In this document: positions 7,100 through 15,084 of the stretch, one piece after another | Numbering within the stretch: position 1 is the first letter of the stretch | How the letters are laid out: every line of letters starts with the position of its first letter | NCBI GenBank assembly: GCA_002482725.1 | Contig: DLGO01000057.1 | Location: forward strand, 277 to 21,183 | Length of the DNA: 20,907 nt | Source of the DNA: Bacteroidetes bacterium UBA7692 | GTDB lineage: Bacteria; Bacteroidota; Bacteroidia; Chitinophagales; LD1 | Direction: 5' to 3' | Made by a program: the position numbers and the translations under genes | Notes under the pieces: model-generated | Seen by the model: only the letters and a program-made list of their open reading frames with translations | Databases searched by the model: none | Told to the model about the DNA's origin: nothing

Positions 7100-8578
7100 A
7101 TGGAAATCAATAACACCGCATTTTCTCTTGAGTCGTTAAAACAGTTTTTGCAGCAGAAAACCAATATTTCTATAACAAACGAAGTGTTGGACAAAGTGCA
7201 AAAAAACAGGAGCTATCTGGAGCGTAAGATTGCGGAGCCAAACGCACGGTATTATGGCATCAATACAGGTTTCGGTGCGCTTTGCGATGTAGAGATAGAG
7301 CCACACCAACTGGAGGCACTGCAGGAAAACCTGGTAATGAGTCACGCCTGTGGCATGGGTGATGAGGTAAAGCAAGAAGTTGTAAGGCTGATGATGCTGT
7401 TGAAAATAAAAAATCTTAGCCTTGGTAGCTCTGGCGTTTCTACAGAAACACTTCAGCGATTGGTAGATCTGTACAATGCAGATATATTGCCGGTTATATG
7501 GGAGGTTGGTTCCCTTGGTGCAAGTGGTGACCTTGCTCCTTTGGCGCACTTATCTCTTCCGCTCATTGGAATGGGTTCGGTAAGGGTAAACGGAGAAAAG
7601 CGCACTTCTTCAGAAGCGCTGAAACAAGCTGGACTAAAGCCGCTTAAGCTAAAAGCCAAAGAAGGGTTGGCATTATTGAATGGAACCCAGTTCATGAGTG
7701 CCTGGGGCTGCTACTCACTGCTAGAGGCCGAACGTGTGGAAAAACTGGCAGACCTTACAGCGGCCATATCTGTAGATGCTTTCAATTGCCAGATAACGCC
7801 ATATCATCCGGCAATACAAAGGGTGCGTAATCACCAGGGGCAAGTAGAATGCGCAGAAAACATTTTGCGCTTTTTGGACGGGAGCGAAATAGCTGTTCAG
7901 CCAAAAAACAATGTACAAGACCCGTATTCCTTCCGTTGTGTACCACAGGTTCATGGTGCGGTTAAAGGTGTTATAGACCAGGTGCGCGATGTGTTTGAGC
8001 GGGAAATAAATGCGGTAACTGACAATCCGTTAATTTTTGAGGAAGAAGACCTGATATTGAGCGGAGGTAATTTTCATGGGGAGCCATTAGCTTTGGCACT
8101 GGATTACCTGAGCATGGCTATGAGCGAGTTGGCGAGCATAAGCGAGCGCAGGACATTCCAGCTTATTTCGGGGAAAAGGGAATTGCCTAAATTTCTGGTT
8201 GCGGATAGCGGTTTGAATTCAGGTCTTATGATACCGCAGTATACCGCGGCATCTATAGTAAGTATGAATAAGCAGCTAGCGACTCCGGCAAGTGTGGATA
8301 CCATAACTTCAAGCGACGGGCAGGAGGATCATGTTAGCATGGGTGCCAATGCAGCAGTAAAATGTTACAAAATCGTCTACAACATAGAAAAGGTGTTGGC
8401 GATAGAATTTATGACGGCCATGCAGGCTCTGGACTTCCGTACGCCATTGAAAAGCTCGCCGTTAATAGAGAAAATTAAAGCGGAATATCGTGAGATAGTG
8501 CCGTTTTTGGAAAAAGACAGGGTGTTATACGATGATATTCAGGTGACGCTCGACTTTATGCGTACCATAAAAGTGTAG
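7100..8578 (+). CDS. hutH: Histidine ammonia-lyase (MIO enzyme)
   Basis: A 492-residue aromatic amino-acid lyase. Ala141-Ser142-Gly143 in GSLGASGDLAPL is the tripeptide that cyclises to the MIO electrophile. The catalytic loop Tyr52 (YYGINTGFG) and S81-H82 (VMSHACGMGDEV) are present, as are the carboxylate-binding DPYSFR (Arg279) and the Glu409 in GQEDHVSM. That glutamate is characteristic of histidine-specific lyases, whereas phenylalanine/tyrosine lyases differ there. It would deaminate L-histidine to trans-urocanate, the first step of histidine breakdown. hutU, hutI and hutG are not next to it, so the pathway genes must lie elsewhere, or the enzyme serves another purpose. It is divergent from fabG. 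I see no good promoter or terminator match for it. The symbol assumes histidine specificity. Confidence 0.88.
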   Translation: MEINNTAFSLESLKQFLQQKTNISITNEVLDKVQKNRSYLERKIAEPNARYYGINTGFGALCDVEIEPHQLEALQENLVMSHACGMGDEVKQEVVRLMMLLKIKNLSLGSSGVSTETLQRLVDLYNADILPVIWEVGSLGASGDLAPLAHLSLPLIGMGSVRVNGEKRTSSEALKQAGLKPLKLKAKEGLALLNGTQFMSAWGCYSLLEAERVEKLADLTAAISVDAFNCQITPYHPAIQRVRNHQGQVECAENILRFLDGSEIAVQPKNNVQDPYSFRCVPQVHGAVKGVIDQVRDVFEREINAVTDNPLIFEEEDLILSGGNFHGEPLALALDYLSMAMSELASISERRTFQLISGKRELPKFLVADSGLNSGLMIPQYTAASIVSMNKQLATPASVDTITSSDGQEDHVSMGANAAVKCYKIVYNIEKVLAIEFMTAMQALDFRTPLKSSPLIEKIKAEYREIVPFLEKDRVLYDDIQVTLDFMRTIKV

Positions 8579-8661
8579 TAAAAACAAAACGTTCACACAT
8601 CAGCAAACAGAAACAAATGTGAAGCTATGCGTGTTTAAAATTTTCTTTGGTTTATTTCGTC

Positions 8662-8691
8662 TTTGAAGAACCTGTGATTCTTCTATTTTTG
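8662..8691 (+). promoter_or_regulatory. Promoter of the clpP operon, with a dyad in its spacer
   Basis: TTTG (8662-8665), 18-nt spacer, TATTTTTG (8684-8691): both boxes match the Bacteroidota sigma consensus exactly. Start would be near 8698, leaving a leader of about 17 nt before the ATG at 8715. The spacer is almost filled by the perfect dyad GAAGAA-N7-TTCTTC (8665-8683), a plausible repressor or stress-regulator site. Confidence 0.65.
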
Positions 8692-8714
8692 AAAACAACT
8701 TAATTTAAGCAAAT

Positions 8715-9317
8715 ATGAATTTCAACTTAGCCAACGACCCGGCAAAACCAGATGATATGATTGAGAAATTTGCCGGAGGAATGAAGTTTGATAACAAATT
8801 CCTGGAGCAAAGACGTGTTTTTTTATGGGGTGCTGTACACGATGAAAGTGCAGAAAGAATAGTAAACCGCTTGTTATTCCTGGAGGCAAATGATCCGGGC
8901 AAAGAAATATTCTTCTATATCAACTCTCCGGGTGGTGTAGTAACCAGCGGCATGGTGATATATGATACCATGAAGATGATTAGCTCTCCTGTTCATACTA
9001 TATGCATGGGGCTTGCAGCATCTATGGGCTCTATCCTGCTTAGCGGTGGTGAAAAAGGAAAAAGAACTATCTGGCCAAATGGCCGTGTCATGATTCACCA
9101 GCCATCTTTGGGTGGTATGTATGGTCAGGCGACAGATATAGAGATTACTGCCAACGAAATACAGAAAACAAAAGAAAGCAGCGCGCGCCTTTTGGCTGCC
9201 AATTGTGGTAAATCTTTTGAAGATGTGATGACCAAATTCGATCGCGACTACTGGATGAATGCTCAGGAGGCTGTTAACTATGGTATAGTAGATGGCATAG
9301 CTTCTACTTTAAGCTAA
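8715..9317 (+). CDS. clpP: ATP-dependent Clp protease proteolytic subunit (second-type ClpP)
   Basis: A 200-residue serine peptidase of the ClpP family, which forms tetradecameric barrels fed by ClpX or ClpA/C unfoldases. The catalytic triad is intact: Ser103 (GLAASMGS), His128 (VMIHQP) and Asp178 (DRDYWM). The oligomerisation region GGMYGQATDIEI is conserved. Several stretches differ from the usual housekeeping ClpP: an N-terminus MNFNLANDPAKPDD, RRVFLWGAVHDESAERIV instead of the common R-I-[IV]-F-L-G type segment, and KRTIWPNGR. No trigger-factor or clpX gene is adjacent. I therefore think this is a second paralogue, though the window cannot show whether another clpP exists. The next gene starts 6 nt after its stop, so the two are co-transcribed from the promoter at 8662-8691. 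Confidence 0.92.
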   Translation: MNFNLANDPAKPDDMIEKFAGGMKFDNKFLEQRRVFLWGAVHDESAERIVNRLLFLEANDPGKEIFFYINSPGGVVTSGMVIYDTMKMISSPVHTICMGLAASMGSILLSGGEKGKRTIWPNGRVMIHQPSLGGMYGQATDIEITANEIQKTKESSARLLAANCGKSFEDVMTKFDRDYWMNAQEAVNYGIVDGIASTLS

Positions 9318-9323
9318 TTAAGA

Positions 9324-9728
9324 ATGGTACCTGCAGATTATAATGTAGAGCTTGCGCGATTGCAAGGCGATATTGCTACCAGACTTGGCATAGCACAGGA
9401 AAACTGTGTGTTCAATTTTAAGCAGAAGAATGAAACCGTACGCCTGGATCTGGTAACAATAAATCCTAAGCATGAGCAGTCGTTCTTGTTCCATACCGAA
9501 ACCGGTACGGATAAGGTAGATGCGCTTAAAAAAATGCTGGAATATATTGACGAGCATTATCAGCTGGAAAGCTCAATGACTATCCAATGGGTTAAGGTCG
9601 GCGAAAATAAATTGCACACATCTTATTTCCGTGCCAGGAATATGTACGATGCCTTGGATAAGTTCTATTATGAGCGCGACCAAAGCAACTACAAGATATT
9701 CAGTATCACGCTGAACCCGGTATCTTAA
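9324..9728 (+). CDS. Conserved-looking protein of unknown function, co-transcribed with clpP
   Basis: I do not recognise this 134-residue protein. It is soluble, with no signal or membrane segment, and looks like an alpha/beta fold: a helical start (DYNVELARLQGDIATRLGI), strands (VRLDLVTINP), a helix (DKVDALKKMLEYIDEHYQ), a strand (SSMTIQWVKVG), then an aromatic, charged C-terminal stretch with HTSYFRARNMYDALDKFYY and the strand YKIFSITLNPV. It starts 6 nt after the clpP stop and ends at the strong terminator at 9743-9787, so the two genes form a two-gene operon. A role as an adaptor, modulator or substrate of this ClpP is possible but purely contextual. Confidence 0.75.
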   Translation: MVPADYNVELARLQGDIATRLGIAQENCVFNFKQKNETVRLDLVTINPKHEQSFLFHTETGTDKVDALKKMLEYIDEHYQLESSMTIQWVKVGENKLHTSYFRARNMYDALDKFYYERDQSNYKIFSITLNPVS

Positions 9729-9742
9729 ACAAAAGATTATCT

Positions 9743-9787
9743 AAAAACAAAGGCCTAACTGTTTCCAGTTAGGCCTTTGTTTTTTTT
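9743..9787. terminator. Strong bidirectional intrinsic terminator
   Basis: A perfect stem of at least 15 bp (left arm ACAAAGGCCTAACTG at 9747-9761, right arm CAGTTAGGCCTTTGT at 9766-9780) closes a TTTC loop. An A-run precedes it and an 8-T run (9780-9787) follows, so it works in both directions. It ends the clpP operon on the plus strand and idi on the minus strand, whose stop is at 9800. Confidence 0.95.
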
Positions 9788-9799
9788 GAGATTGAAAAA

Positions 9800-10342
9800 C
9801 TAAGCAACATGAAGCGTGCCTTGCTTTTTCATTTCTTCCAATATCACCTTAAACCAAAAAGAATATTGCTCCGGCTTGGCTTCTATATCTGCCAGCAAAT
9901 CCTTTACGCTTAGCCATTTTACATCGTTTATCTCGTCACGGTTAAACTCAAAAGCCTCATCAAAAACACCTGTATATACAGCATCATACTCATGCTCTAT
10001 TAGTCCTGAAATCTCATCGGTAGCTTTATAGATAAAATGAAATTCCTCTTTAAGCGCTGTGCGAAAACCAAGCTCCTCAAAAAGCCTGCGGTTGGCTGCA
10101 TCAAAAAAAGATTCGCCTTGCCTTGGGTGGCTGCAGCAGGTATTGCTCCAGATACCCGGCCAGTGGTACTTAGCAAATGCGCGCTGTTGTATCAGCATTT
10201 CTCCTTTGCTATTATAGATAATGACACTAATAGCCTTGTGCAAAATTCCTTTTTCGTGCGCCTCTAATTTTGGCATCAGCCCTAGTTCATTGCACTGCTC
10301 GTCTACCAGTACCACCAGCTCCTCCTGTTGAATATCTTCCAT
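9800..10342 (-). CDS. idi: Type 1 isopentenyl-diphosphate delta-isomerase
   Basis: A 180-residue Nudix-fold enzyme that interconverts IPP and DMAPP, supplying the starter unit for quinones, carotenoids and undecaprenyl phosphate. The catalytic Cys70 lies in NTCCSHP, and the metal ligands are recognisable as His29/His35 (EAHEKGILHKA), His72, and Glu116/Glu118 (GLIEHEYDAVY). The Nudix-like helix GESFFDAANRRLFEELG spans 76-92. The open frame extends to an ATG at 10393, but the extra 17 residues (MPFKNPSYTCNTD...) have no family counterpart. A promoter-like TTG-N18-TATACTTG lies inside that extension, so I place the start at the ATG at 10342, giving the usual length of about 180. A type 1 enzyme is flavin-independent. 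Confidence 0.93.
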   Translation of the reverse strand: MEDIQQEELVVLVDEQCNELGLMPKLEAHEKGILHKAISVIIYNSKGEMLIQQRAFAKYHWPGIWSNTCCSHPRQGESFFDAANRRLFEELGFRTALKEEFHFIYKATDEISGLIEHEYDAVYTGVFDEAFEFNRDEINDVKWLSVKDLLADIEAKPEQYSFWFKVILEEMKKQGTLHVA

Positions 10343-10364
10343 GTTTGTTGTTCTGTCTGTGTTG

Positions 10365-10393
10365 CAAGTATAAGAGGGATTTTTGAAAGGCAA
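10365..10393 (-). promoter_or_regulatory. Candidate promoter of idi
   Basis: Minus strand: TTG (10393-10391), 18-nt spacer, TATACTTG (10372-10365), one mismatch to TAnnTTTG. The predicted start near 10358 leaves a leader of about 16 nt and excludes the upstream ATG at 10393 as the idi start. Confidence 0.45.
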
Positions 10394-10526
10394 TTCATTG
10401 CGGTTATATACTTAAATCACAACCTCAAAATTTTGTTAAACAAGGATAAATACTTCTGTGTTTTTTAGAAAACGAACTATCATTGTATCGCACACTTCTG
10501 GTGTGCCATAGTGGTTTTAGGGTTAG

Positions 10527-10557
10527 CCGTCACAGCTTATGTTGTGGCGGTTTTTTT
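10527..10557 (+). terminator. Orphan intrinsic terminator on the plus strand
   Basis: CCGTCACA (10527-10534) pairs with TGTGGCGG (10543-10550), 8 bp with one T-G pair and an 8-nt loop, followed directly by seven Ts (10551-10557). Orientation is plus, yet the genes on both sides (idi, mfd) are on the minus strand and the last plus-strand gene ends at 9728 with its own terminator. A further perfect hairpin, GCACAC-TTCTG-GTGTGC, lies just upstream at 10490-10506. See findings for the small-RNA interpretation. Confidence 0.55.
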
Positions 10558-10572
10558 ATGCCCTTGTATAAG

Positions 10573-13500
10573 TTAAATAGCCTCAGCATAAACGGCATTT
10601 TCGATTTCCTTCAATCTTTCAGAAGCTTCCTTTACAGTTTTTATGCCTTCTATATTTAGTACCAGGTATTTTTCCGTTTCGCGAAGGTAAAGGCCCTGCT
10701 TGTGTTGGTTTACAAAACCTATAAGCTTTGAAAAAACAGGGGATGCATAGAATGTGCTGTTCTGGTTTTCTACAAAGTAGCAGCGCAGGTGCTTGCCCTT
10801 TAATATAATGCGCTCCATGCCCAGCTTGGTGGCAATCCATTTTAGCCTTACGGCATTGAATAATTCTCCTACCTGTTTTGGCAATGGGCCAAAGCGGTCG
10901 TTCAATTGCTCACGGAACTTTTCTAATGCCGCCTCGTCTTTAATTTCATTCAGGTCTTTGTATAGCAGCATCCGTTCGCTGGTACTTTTTACATATTCGT
11001 CCGGTATCAGCATTTCCAGGTCGGTTTCTATAGCGCAGTCGGTAGTATATTCATGTGTGCGCTCCAGCTCCTCGGCATACAGGTCTTTAAAATCACTTTC
11101 TTTTAGCTCCCGCACCGCTTCATCAAGTATTTTTTGGTAAACATCGTAGCCTATCTCAGCGATAAAGCCGCTCTGCTCTCCACCCAGTAGATTGCCTGCA
11201 CCACGTATATCCATGTCGCGCATCGCAATATTGAATCCGCTTCCAAGCTCAGCAAATTCCTCTATGGTTTTCAGGCGCTGGCGCGCCTCATTGGTAAGTG
11301 TGCTTAGCGGAGGAGCAAAAAGATAACAGAACGCCTGCTTGTTGCTACGGCCTACGCGACCCCTTAGCTGGTGCAGGTCGCTCAACCCGAAATTTTGTGC
11401 ATTGTTGATGATGATGGTATTGGCATTAGTAATGTCTATACCGCTTTCTATAATGTTGGTGCACAAAAGCACATCAAATTCCCGGTTAATAAATTTCAGG
11501 ATAACGTCTTCCAGGTGGCTTCCCTCCATTTGCCCATGCGCTATACCTATATCTACATTGGGCACTATCTTCTCAAGCATGGCTTTAACCTCAACGATAT
11601 CTTTCACTCTATTATGTACAAAGAATACCTGTCCGCCACGATACACTTCATGTTCTATTGCCTCTTTAATTAATTCAGGATCCAGTGGATGAACCTCTGT
11701 AGTTACTGGTATCCTGTTTGGCGGTGGAGTATTGATAATGCTCAAATCACGTGCGCCCATCAATGAGAAGCTAAGAGTGCGCGGAATAGGTGTAGCTGTT
11801 AATGTTAGTGAGTCGATATTGGCTTTCAATTCTTTCAGTGTCTCTTTAACCCCTACACCAAACTTCTGCTCTTCATCTATTACCATTAACCCCAAGTCTT
11901 TGAACTTTACAGATTTGCCCACCAATCCATGGGTGCCTACTATAATCTGGATTTTGCCTTCTGCCAGTTTTTGTAATGTTTCTTTTTTCTCCTTGGCAGA
12001 TTTGAATCTGTTGAGGTAATCAATGTCAATAGGAAAATCTGAAAGTCGCTCTTTGAAACTCTTGTAATGTTGTAATGCAAGAATCGTAGTAGGTACCAGT
12101 ACCGCTACCTGCTTTCCATCGCATGCTGCCTTAAAAGCCGCCCTTATAGCTACTTCAGTTTTGCCAAAGCCAACGTCTCCACACACAAGCCTGTCCATCG
12201 GTGCCAGTGCTTCCATGTCGCGTTTCACATCCTCTACTGCCTTGGCCTGGTCAGGAGTGTCTTCATACATGAAAGATGCCTCCAGTTCCGTTTGCAGGTA
12301 AGAGTCGGGAGAAAATTTGAAACCCTTGCTTGCCCTGCGCTTGGCGTATAGCTGTATTAGGTCAAAGGCTATTTCCTTTATTTTTTTCTTGGTCTTTTTC
12401 TTCAGGTTTTCCCAGGTATCTGTGCCAAGCTTATTAACCCTTGGTTGCTGCCCTTCTTTGCCTACGTACTTCGATATTTTGTGCAGCGACTGTATGCCCA
12501 CATAGAGAATATCGTTACCTGCATATATCAACCGCACGGACTCCTGTATCTGACCTGCTACTTCTATTTTCTCTAATCCTGAATACACACCTACGCCATG
12601 GTCTATGTGGCTCACATAGTCGCCGGGTTTTAGTTCGCGCAGCGTCTTCATCAGCATGGCCTTATCGCGGCTGAAGCCCTGGCGAAGGTTATACTTATGG
12701 TAGCGGTTAAATATCTGGTGGTCGGTATAGCAGCAGAGCTTTAGTTCCTCATCAATAAAACCTATGTGAATGCCCACCGGTACAGGAGCAAATTTTACTT
12801 CCGCCTTCAGGTCTTCAAAAATTGCGTAGAAACGCTCTATTTGTTTAGCGTTCTCTGCAAAAATTAAGTTAGTAAAACCCTTTCCTTCATTTGCTTTCAG
12901 GTCCTGGATAAGCAGCTGGAAGTTCTTGTTGAAGCTTGGCTGAGGCTTAGCCTGATAGGTTATAATTTCTTCTGCACGGAAGAAAGACGACTTGCCAAAT
13001 TCTATTACGCGGAAATTTTTGATGCCACGGAGGAAATCTGCGGACGAGAGAAACACCTCTCCGGGCTCACCTTCTTTTAATGGGTGATTGGTGATGATGT
13101 TTTTCATTCCCGTGTCCTTCAGCTTTTGTGCTTTGGTCATCAAGGCGTCCAATACATCTACTATCATATTGGCATCCTTTACCCATATTATAGTATTGGA
13201 GGGGAATACTTCAAGTAGGGAGGCTTTCTTCTCGTTGGTAAAGTGCGTTTGAATGTTCGGCACAATAGAAACACTTGCTATTTTCTTTATGCTCAGTTGA
13301 GACTGTGGGTCAAATGTCCTTATACTCTCAATGGTTTTTCCAAAAAGCTCAACGCGGTATGGGTACTCGTTGCCATAGCTGAAGATGTCTATGATACCAC
13401 CGCGTATACTAAACTGCCCGGGTTCATAAACAAAATCTACGCGCTCAAACTCAAAACCCACAAGCAGCTCTATGGCAAAGTCAACATCGAACTTTTCTTC

Positions 13501-13947
13501 TGTTTTCAGGAATAGGGTTTGCTGTAGCAGCTCTTCAGCTTTTACTACTTTTTCGAATAGGGCTTCGGGATAAGTAACTGCAATTTCTGCGCGCGAATTA
13601 GTGTTGGCAAGGCGGTTCACAGTTTCGGTACGCAGCAACACATTGTTGTTGTTTATCTCGTCAAGTTGCTGCGGGCGCTTAAACGAATCAGGGAAAAAGA
13701 AAACATCCTTTTTCTGAAGCAGGGCCTCAAGATTATTATGGAAATAGGCAGCTTCCTCCTTTTCTGATAACACAAAGAAGTGATTGAAGTTGCTTTGCTT
13801 AAAAACAGCACTTGCCACAAAGGCATCCTGGGAGCCTATCAGGCCCTTCAGGTGGATATCTCCCACCGATGTGTTTTCTAAGATAGAAGCGATCCGCTTG
13901 GTTTGGGCGGAGTTTATATAGGCATCAAGAATTTCCTGCAGGTTCAT
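10573..13947 (-). CDS. mfd: Transcription-repair coupling factor Mfd
   Basis: A 1124-residue DNA translocase that removes RNA polymerase stalled at DNA lesions and recruits UvrA for strand-specific repair. N-terminal UvrB-like modules include the FSIRGGIIDIFSYGNEYPYRVE region (about 180-200). The RNA-polymerase-interaction domain contains PGDYVSHIDHGVGVYSGLE (around 450). The RecG-like motor follows, with Walker A GDVGFGKTEVA near 590, the DEEQ box in VIDEEQKFGV near 690, SLTLTATPIPRTL, the LCTNIIESGIDI motif and the QLRGRVGRS motif. The TRCF C-terminal domain then follows. Length is normal (1100-1200). The ATG at 13945-13947 begins MNLQEILDAY. It lies 97 nt downstream of the DUF4340 gene on the same strand; that spacer holds two hairpins, so mfd may be partly uncoupled from the upstream pair. 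Confidence 0.97.
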   Translation of the reverse strand: MNLQEILDAYINSAQTKRIASILENTSVGDIHLKGLIGSQDAFVASAVFKQSNFNHFFVLSEKEEAAYFHNNLEALLQKKDVFFFPDSFKRPQQLDEINNNNVLLRTETVNRLANTNSRAEIAVTYPEALFEKVVKAEELLQQTLFLKTEEKFDVDFAIELLVGFEFERVDFVYEPGQFSIRGGIIDIFSYGNEYPYRVELFGKTIESIRTFDPQSQLSIKKIASVSIVPNIQTHFTNEKKASLLEVFPSNTIIWVKDANMIVDVLDALMTKAQKLKDTGMKNIITNHPLKEGEPGEVFLSSADFLRGIKNFRVIEFGKSSFFRAEEIITYQAKPQPSFNKNFQLLIQDLKANEGKGFTNLIFAENAKQIERFYAIFEDLKAEVKFAPVPVGIHIGFIDEELKLCCYTDHQIFNRYHKYNLRQGFSRDKAMLMKTLRELKPGDYVSHIDHGVGVYSGLEKIEVAGQIQESVRLIYAGNDILYVGIQSLHKISKYVGKEGQQPRVNKLGTDTWENLKKKTKKKIKEIAFDLIQLYAKRRASKGFKFSPDSYLQTELEASFMYEDTPDQAKAVEDVKRDMEALAPMDRLVCGDVGFGKTEVAIRAAFKAACDGKQVAVLVPTTILALQHYKSFKERLSDFPIDIDYLNRFKSAKEKKETLQKLAEGKIQIIVGTHGLVGKSVKFKDLGLMVIDEEQKFGVGVKETLKELKANIDSLTLTATPIPRTLSFSLMGARDLSIINTPPPNRIPVTTEVHPLDPELIKEAIEHEVYRGGQVFFVHNRVKDIVEVKAMLEKIVPNVDIGIAHGQMEGSHLEDVILKFINREFDVLLCTNIIESGIDITNANTIIINNAQNFGLSDLHQLRGRVGRSNKQAFCYLFAPPLSTLTNEARQRLKTIEEFAELGSGFNIAMRDMDIRGAGNLLGGEQSGFIAEIGYDVYQKILDEAVRELKESDFKDLYAEELERTHEYTTDCAIETDLEMLIPDEYVKSTSERMLLYKDLNEIKDEAALEKFREQLNDRFGPLPKQVGELFNAVRLKWIATKLGMERIILKGKHLRCYFVENQNSTFYASPVFSKLIGFVNQHKQGLYLRETEKYLVLNIEGIKTVKEASERLKEIENAVYAEAI

Positions 13948-13966
13948 ATTTCAATAAATAGATAAG

Positions 13967-13989
13967 CCCCGACAGCATCGCCATCGGGG
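13967..13989. repeat. GC-rich hairpin upstream of mfd
   Basis: CCCCGA (13967-13972) and TCGGGG (13984-13989) form a perfect 6-bp, GC-rich stem with an 11-nt loop, 20 nt upstream of the mfd ATG. On the minus strand only a weak CTTATCTATTTATT follows, so it is a poor terminator. On the plus strand a run of eight Ts begins eleven bases later. It may be a leader structure or a weak attenuator for mfd. Confidence 0.45.
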
Positions 13990-14016
13990 GGTGTTTAATT
14001 TTTTTTACAATGTTTG

Positions 14017-14042
14017 TTTGCTGGGGTTTTAGACCCGGCAAA
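14017..14042. repeat. Hairpin just after the DUF4340 stop codon
   Basis: TTTGCTGGG (14017-14025) pairs with CCCGGCAAA (14034-14042): 9 bp with one wobble and an 8-nt loop. It begins 3 nt after the DUF4340 stop on the minus strand. There is no T-run after it in that direction, so it could stabilise the mRNA 3' end rather than terminate; on the plus strand a T-rich stretch follows, but no plus-strand gene precedes it. Confidence 0.45.
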
Positions 14043-14044
14043 CT

Positions 14045-15082
14045 TTATTTTTTGGCAATGTCGGCAATAAAAAAGTCGACAGGCTTTCTCAATAATTTTC
14101 CGAATAACACATATTGCCCTACAGCAAAATCTGTATTATCATTTAATCCCACCCAAAGACGATCCACATCTATCGGTACTTCATTTCCCTTTTCATCAAA
14201 CTCTCTTTTGCTTCTTTTGTTCGCTTCCTGATAGTACAAATTTGCTGTTTGTGTAGATTTGTCTTGGTTCGTTATTTTGATGTTGGCAAAAGGCGATTGT
14301 TTCAATATGGAGTCTTTTTTTGCCGAGCTATTGGCAAAGGTTTCTACAGTTATAGCATTCAAATAGCTGGTAAAAACCTTAAGGAAGGCTTGTTTCGGTT
14401 GTGGCTGTGGTATCTTATTGTCGTATGTGTAAAATGTAAGCGAGTCAGCAGCATTTTTTGCAATAGTGAAAGATTCTGTAGGCTTATCAGTATAGCTGAT
14501 AGTAACAGACTTAATTTTTGCCGGATCAGTATTGAACACAGCTCTGCTGCGCCACACCTCTTGATTAGTGGCATAGCGGGAAGTAACATAACCTTGTAGC
14601 CCCGGAATATAAATGATGTATGGTCTACTGGCTGGCTTACCATTAATTTCCTGTATCATATAGGTACCCGCATTATCCAGGGTCGGCCCACCCACAAAAT
14701 ATACGCGTTCCGGCTTGTCTTTCCCTGTATATATTTCTACGCGAATGTTTTTCTGGAGCATTTCTTTCATCACATTATCATGAGCACGTTTTGGCACAGG
14801 TGATAAGGCTTCAATCCTTTTTATAGCATCTATTAGTTGGTCTATCAACTCCTGGCGTGTTGTATATTTATTGTTTACGACCCAGCCAGCCTCTGTCTTA
14901 GTTAAGGTGCTTTGTTCTTTGTCCTCCCTTGTTAATACTATTTTGGTAATAGAGGCTATGTCTTCTACCTTGAAGGTTGCTTCTTTTCTGGCTTTTGCCT
15001 CATCGCTGTTTTGTGTCCACCACCATGCACCCGCGCCAACTGCGCCCAGTACTATAACCCCTATTATGATCCAAACTTTCAT
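14045..15082 (-). CDS. DUF4340 domain protein, membrane-anchored
   Basis: A 345-residue protein matching the DUF4340 type: one N-terminal membrane helix (about residues 3-20, WIIIGVIVLGAVGAGA) with the remainder outside the membrane. The body is rich in beta strands. It contains repeated units of the pattern seen in this family, with ITKIVLTREDKEQSTLTKTEAGWVV near the start and VTISYTDKPTESFTIAKN near the middle; both read as a strand-turn-strand 'fit the value, then test it' repeat. The function of the family is unknown; members often sit beside transport or polysaccharide genes. The start codon is 2 nt from the stop of the upstream glycosyltransferase, so the pair is co-transcribed and DUF4340 may assist it at the envelope. 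That link is inference. Confidence 0.75.
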   Translation of the reverse strand: MKVWIIIGVIVLGAVGAGAWWWTQNSDEAKARKEATFKVEDIASITKIVLTREDKEQSTLTKTEAGWVVNNKYTTRQELIDQLIDAIKRIEALSPVPKRAHDNVMKEMLQKNIRVEIYTGKDKPERVYFVGGPTLDNAGTYMIQEINGKPASRPYIIYIPGLQGYVTSRYATNQEVWRSRAVFNTDPAKIKSVTISYTDKPTESFTIAKNAADSLTFYTYDNKIPQPQPKQAFLKVFTSYLNAITVETFANSSAKKDSILKQSPFANIKITNQDKSTQTANLYYQEANKRSKREFDEKGNEVPIDVDRLWVGLNDNTDFAVGQYVLFGKLLRKPVDFFIADIAKK

Positions 15083-15084
15083 GA

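Noticed and set aside
8592..8623. TTCACA-N20-TGTGAA after the histidine ammonia-lyase stop, as a terminator
   Set aside because: Only a 6-bp stem with a 20-nt loop and no T-run follows; too weak to call.
10343..10393. N-terminal extension of idi from the ATG at 10393
   Set aside because: The 17 residues lack family similarity and a candidate promoter lies within them; the 180-residue form fits the family.
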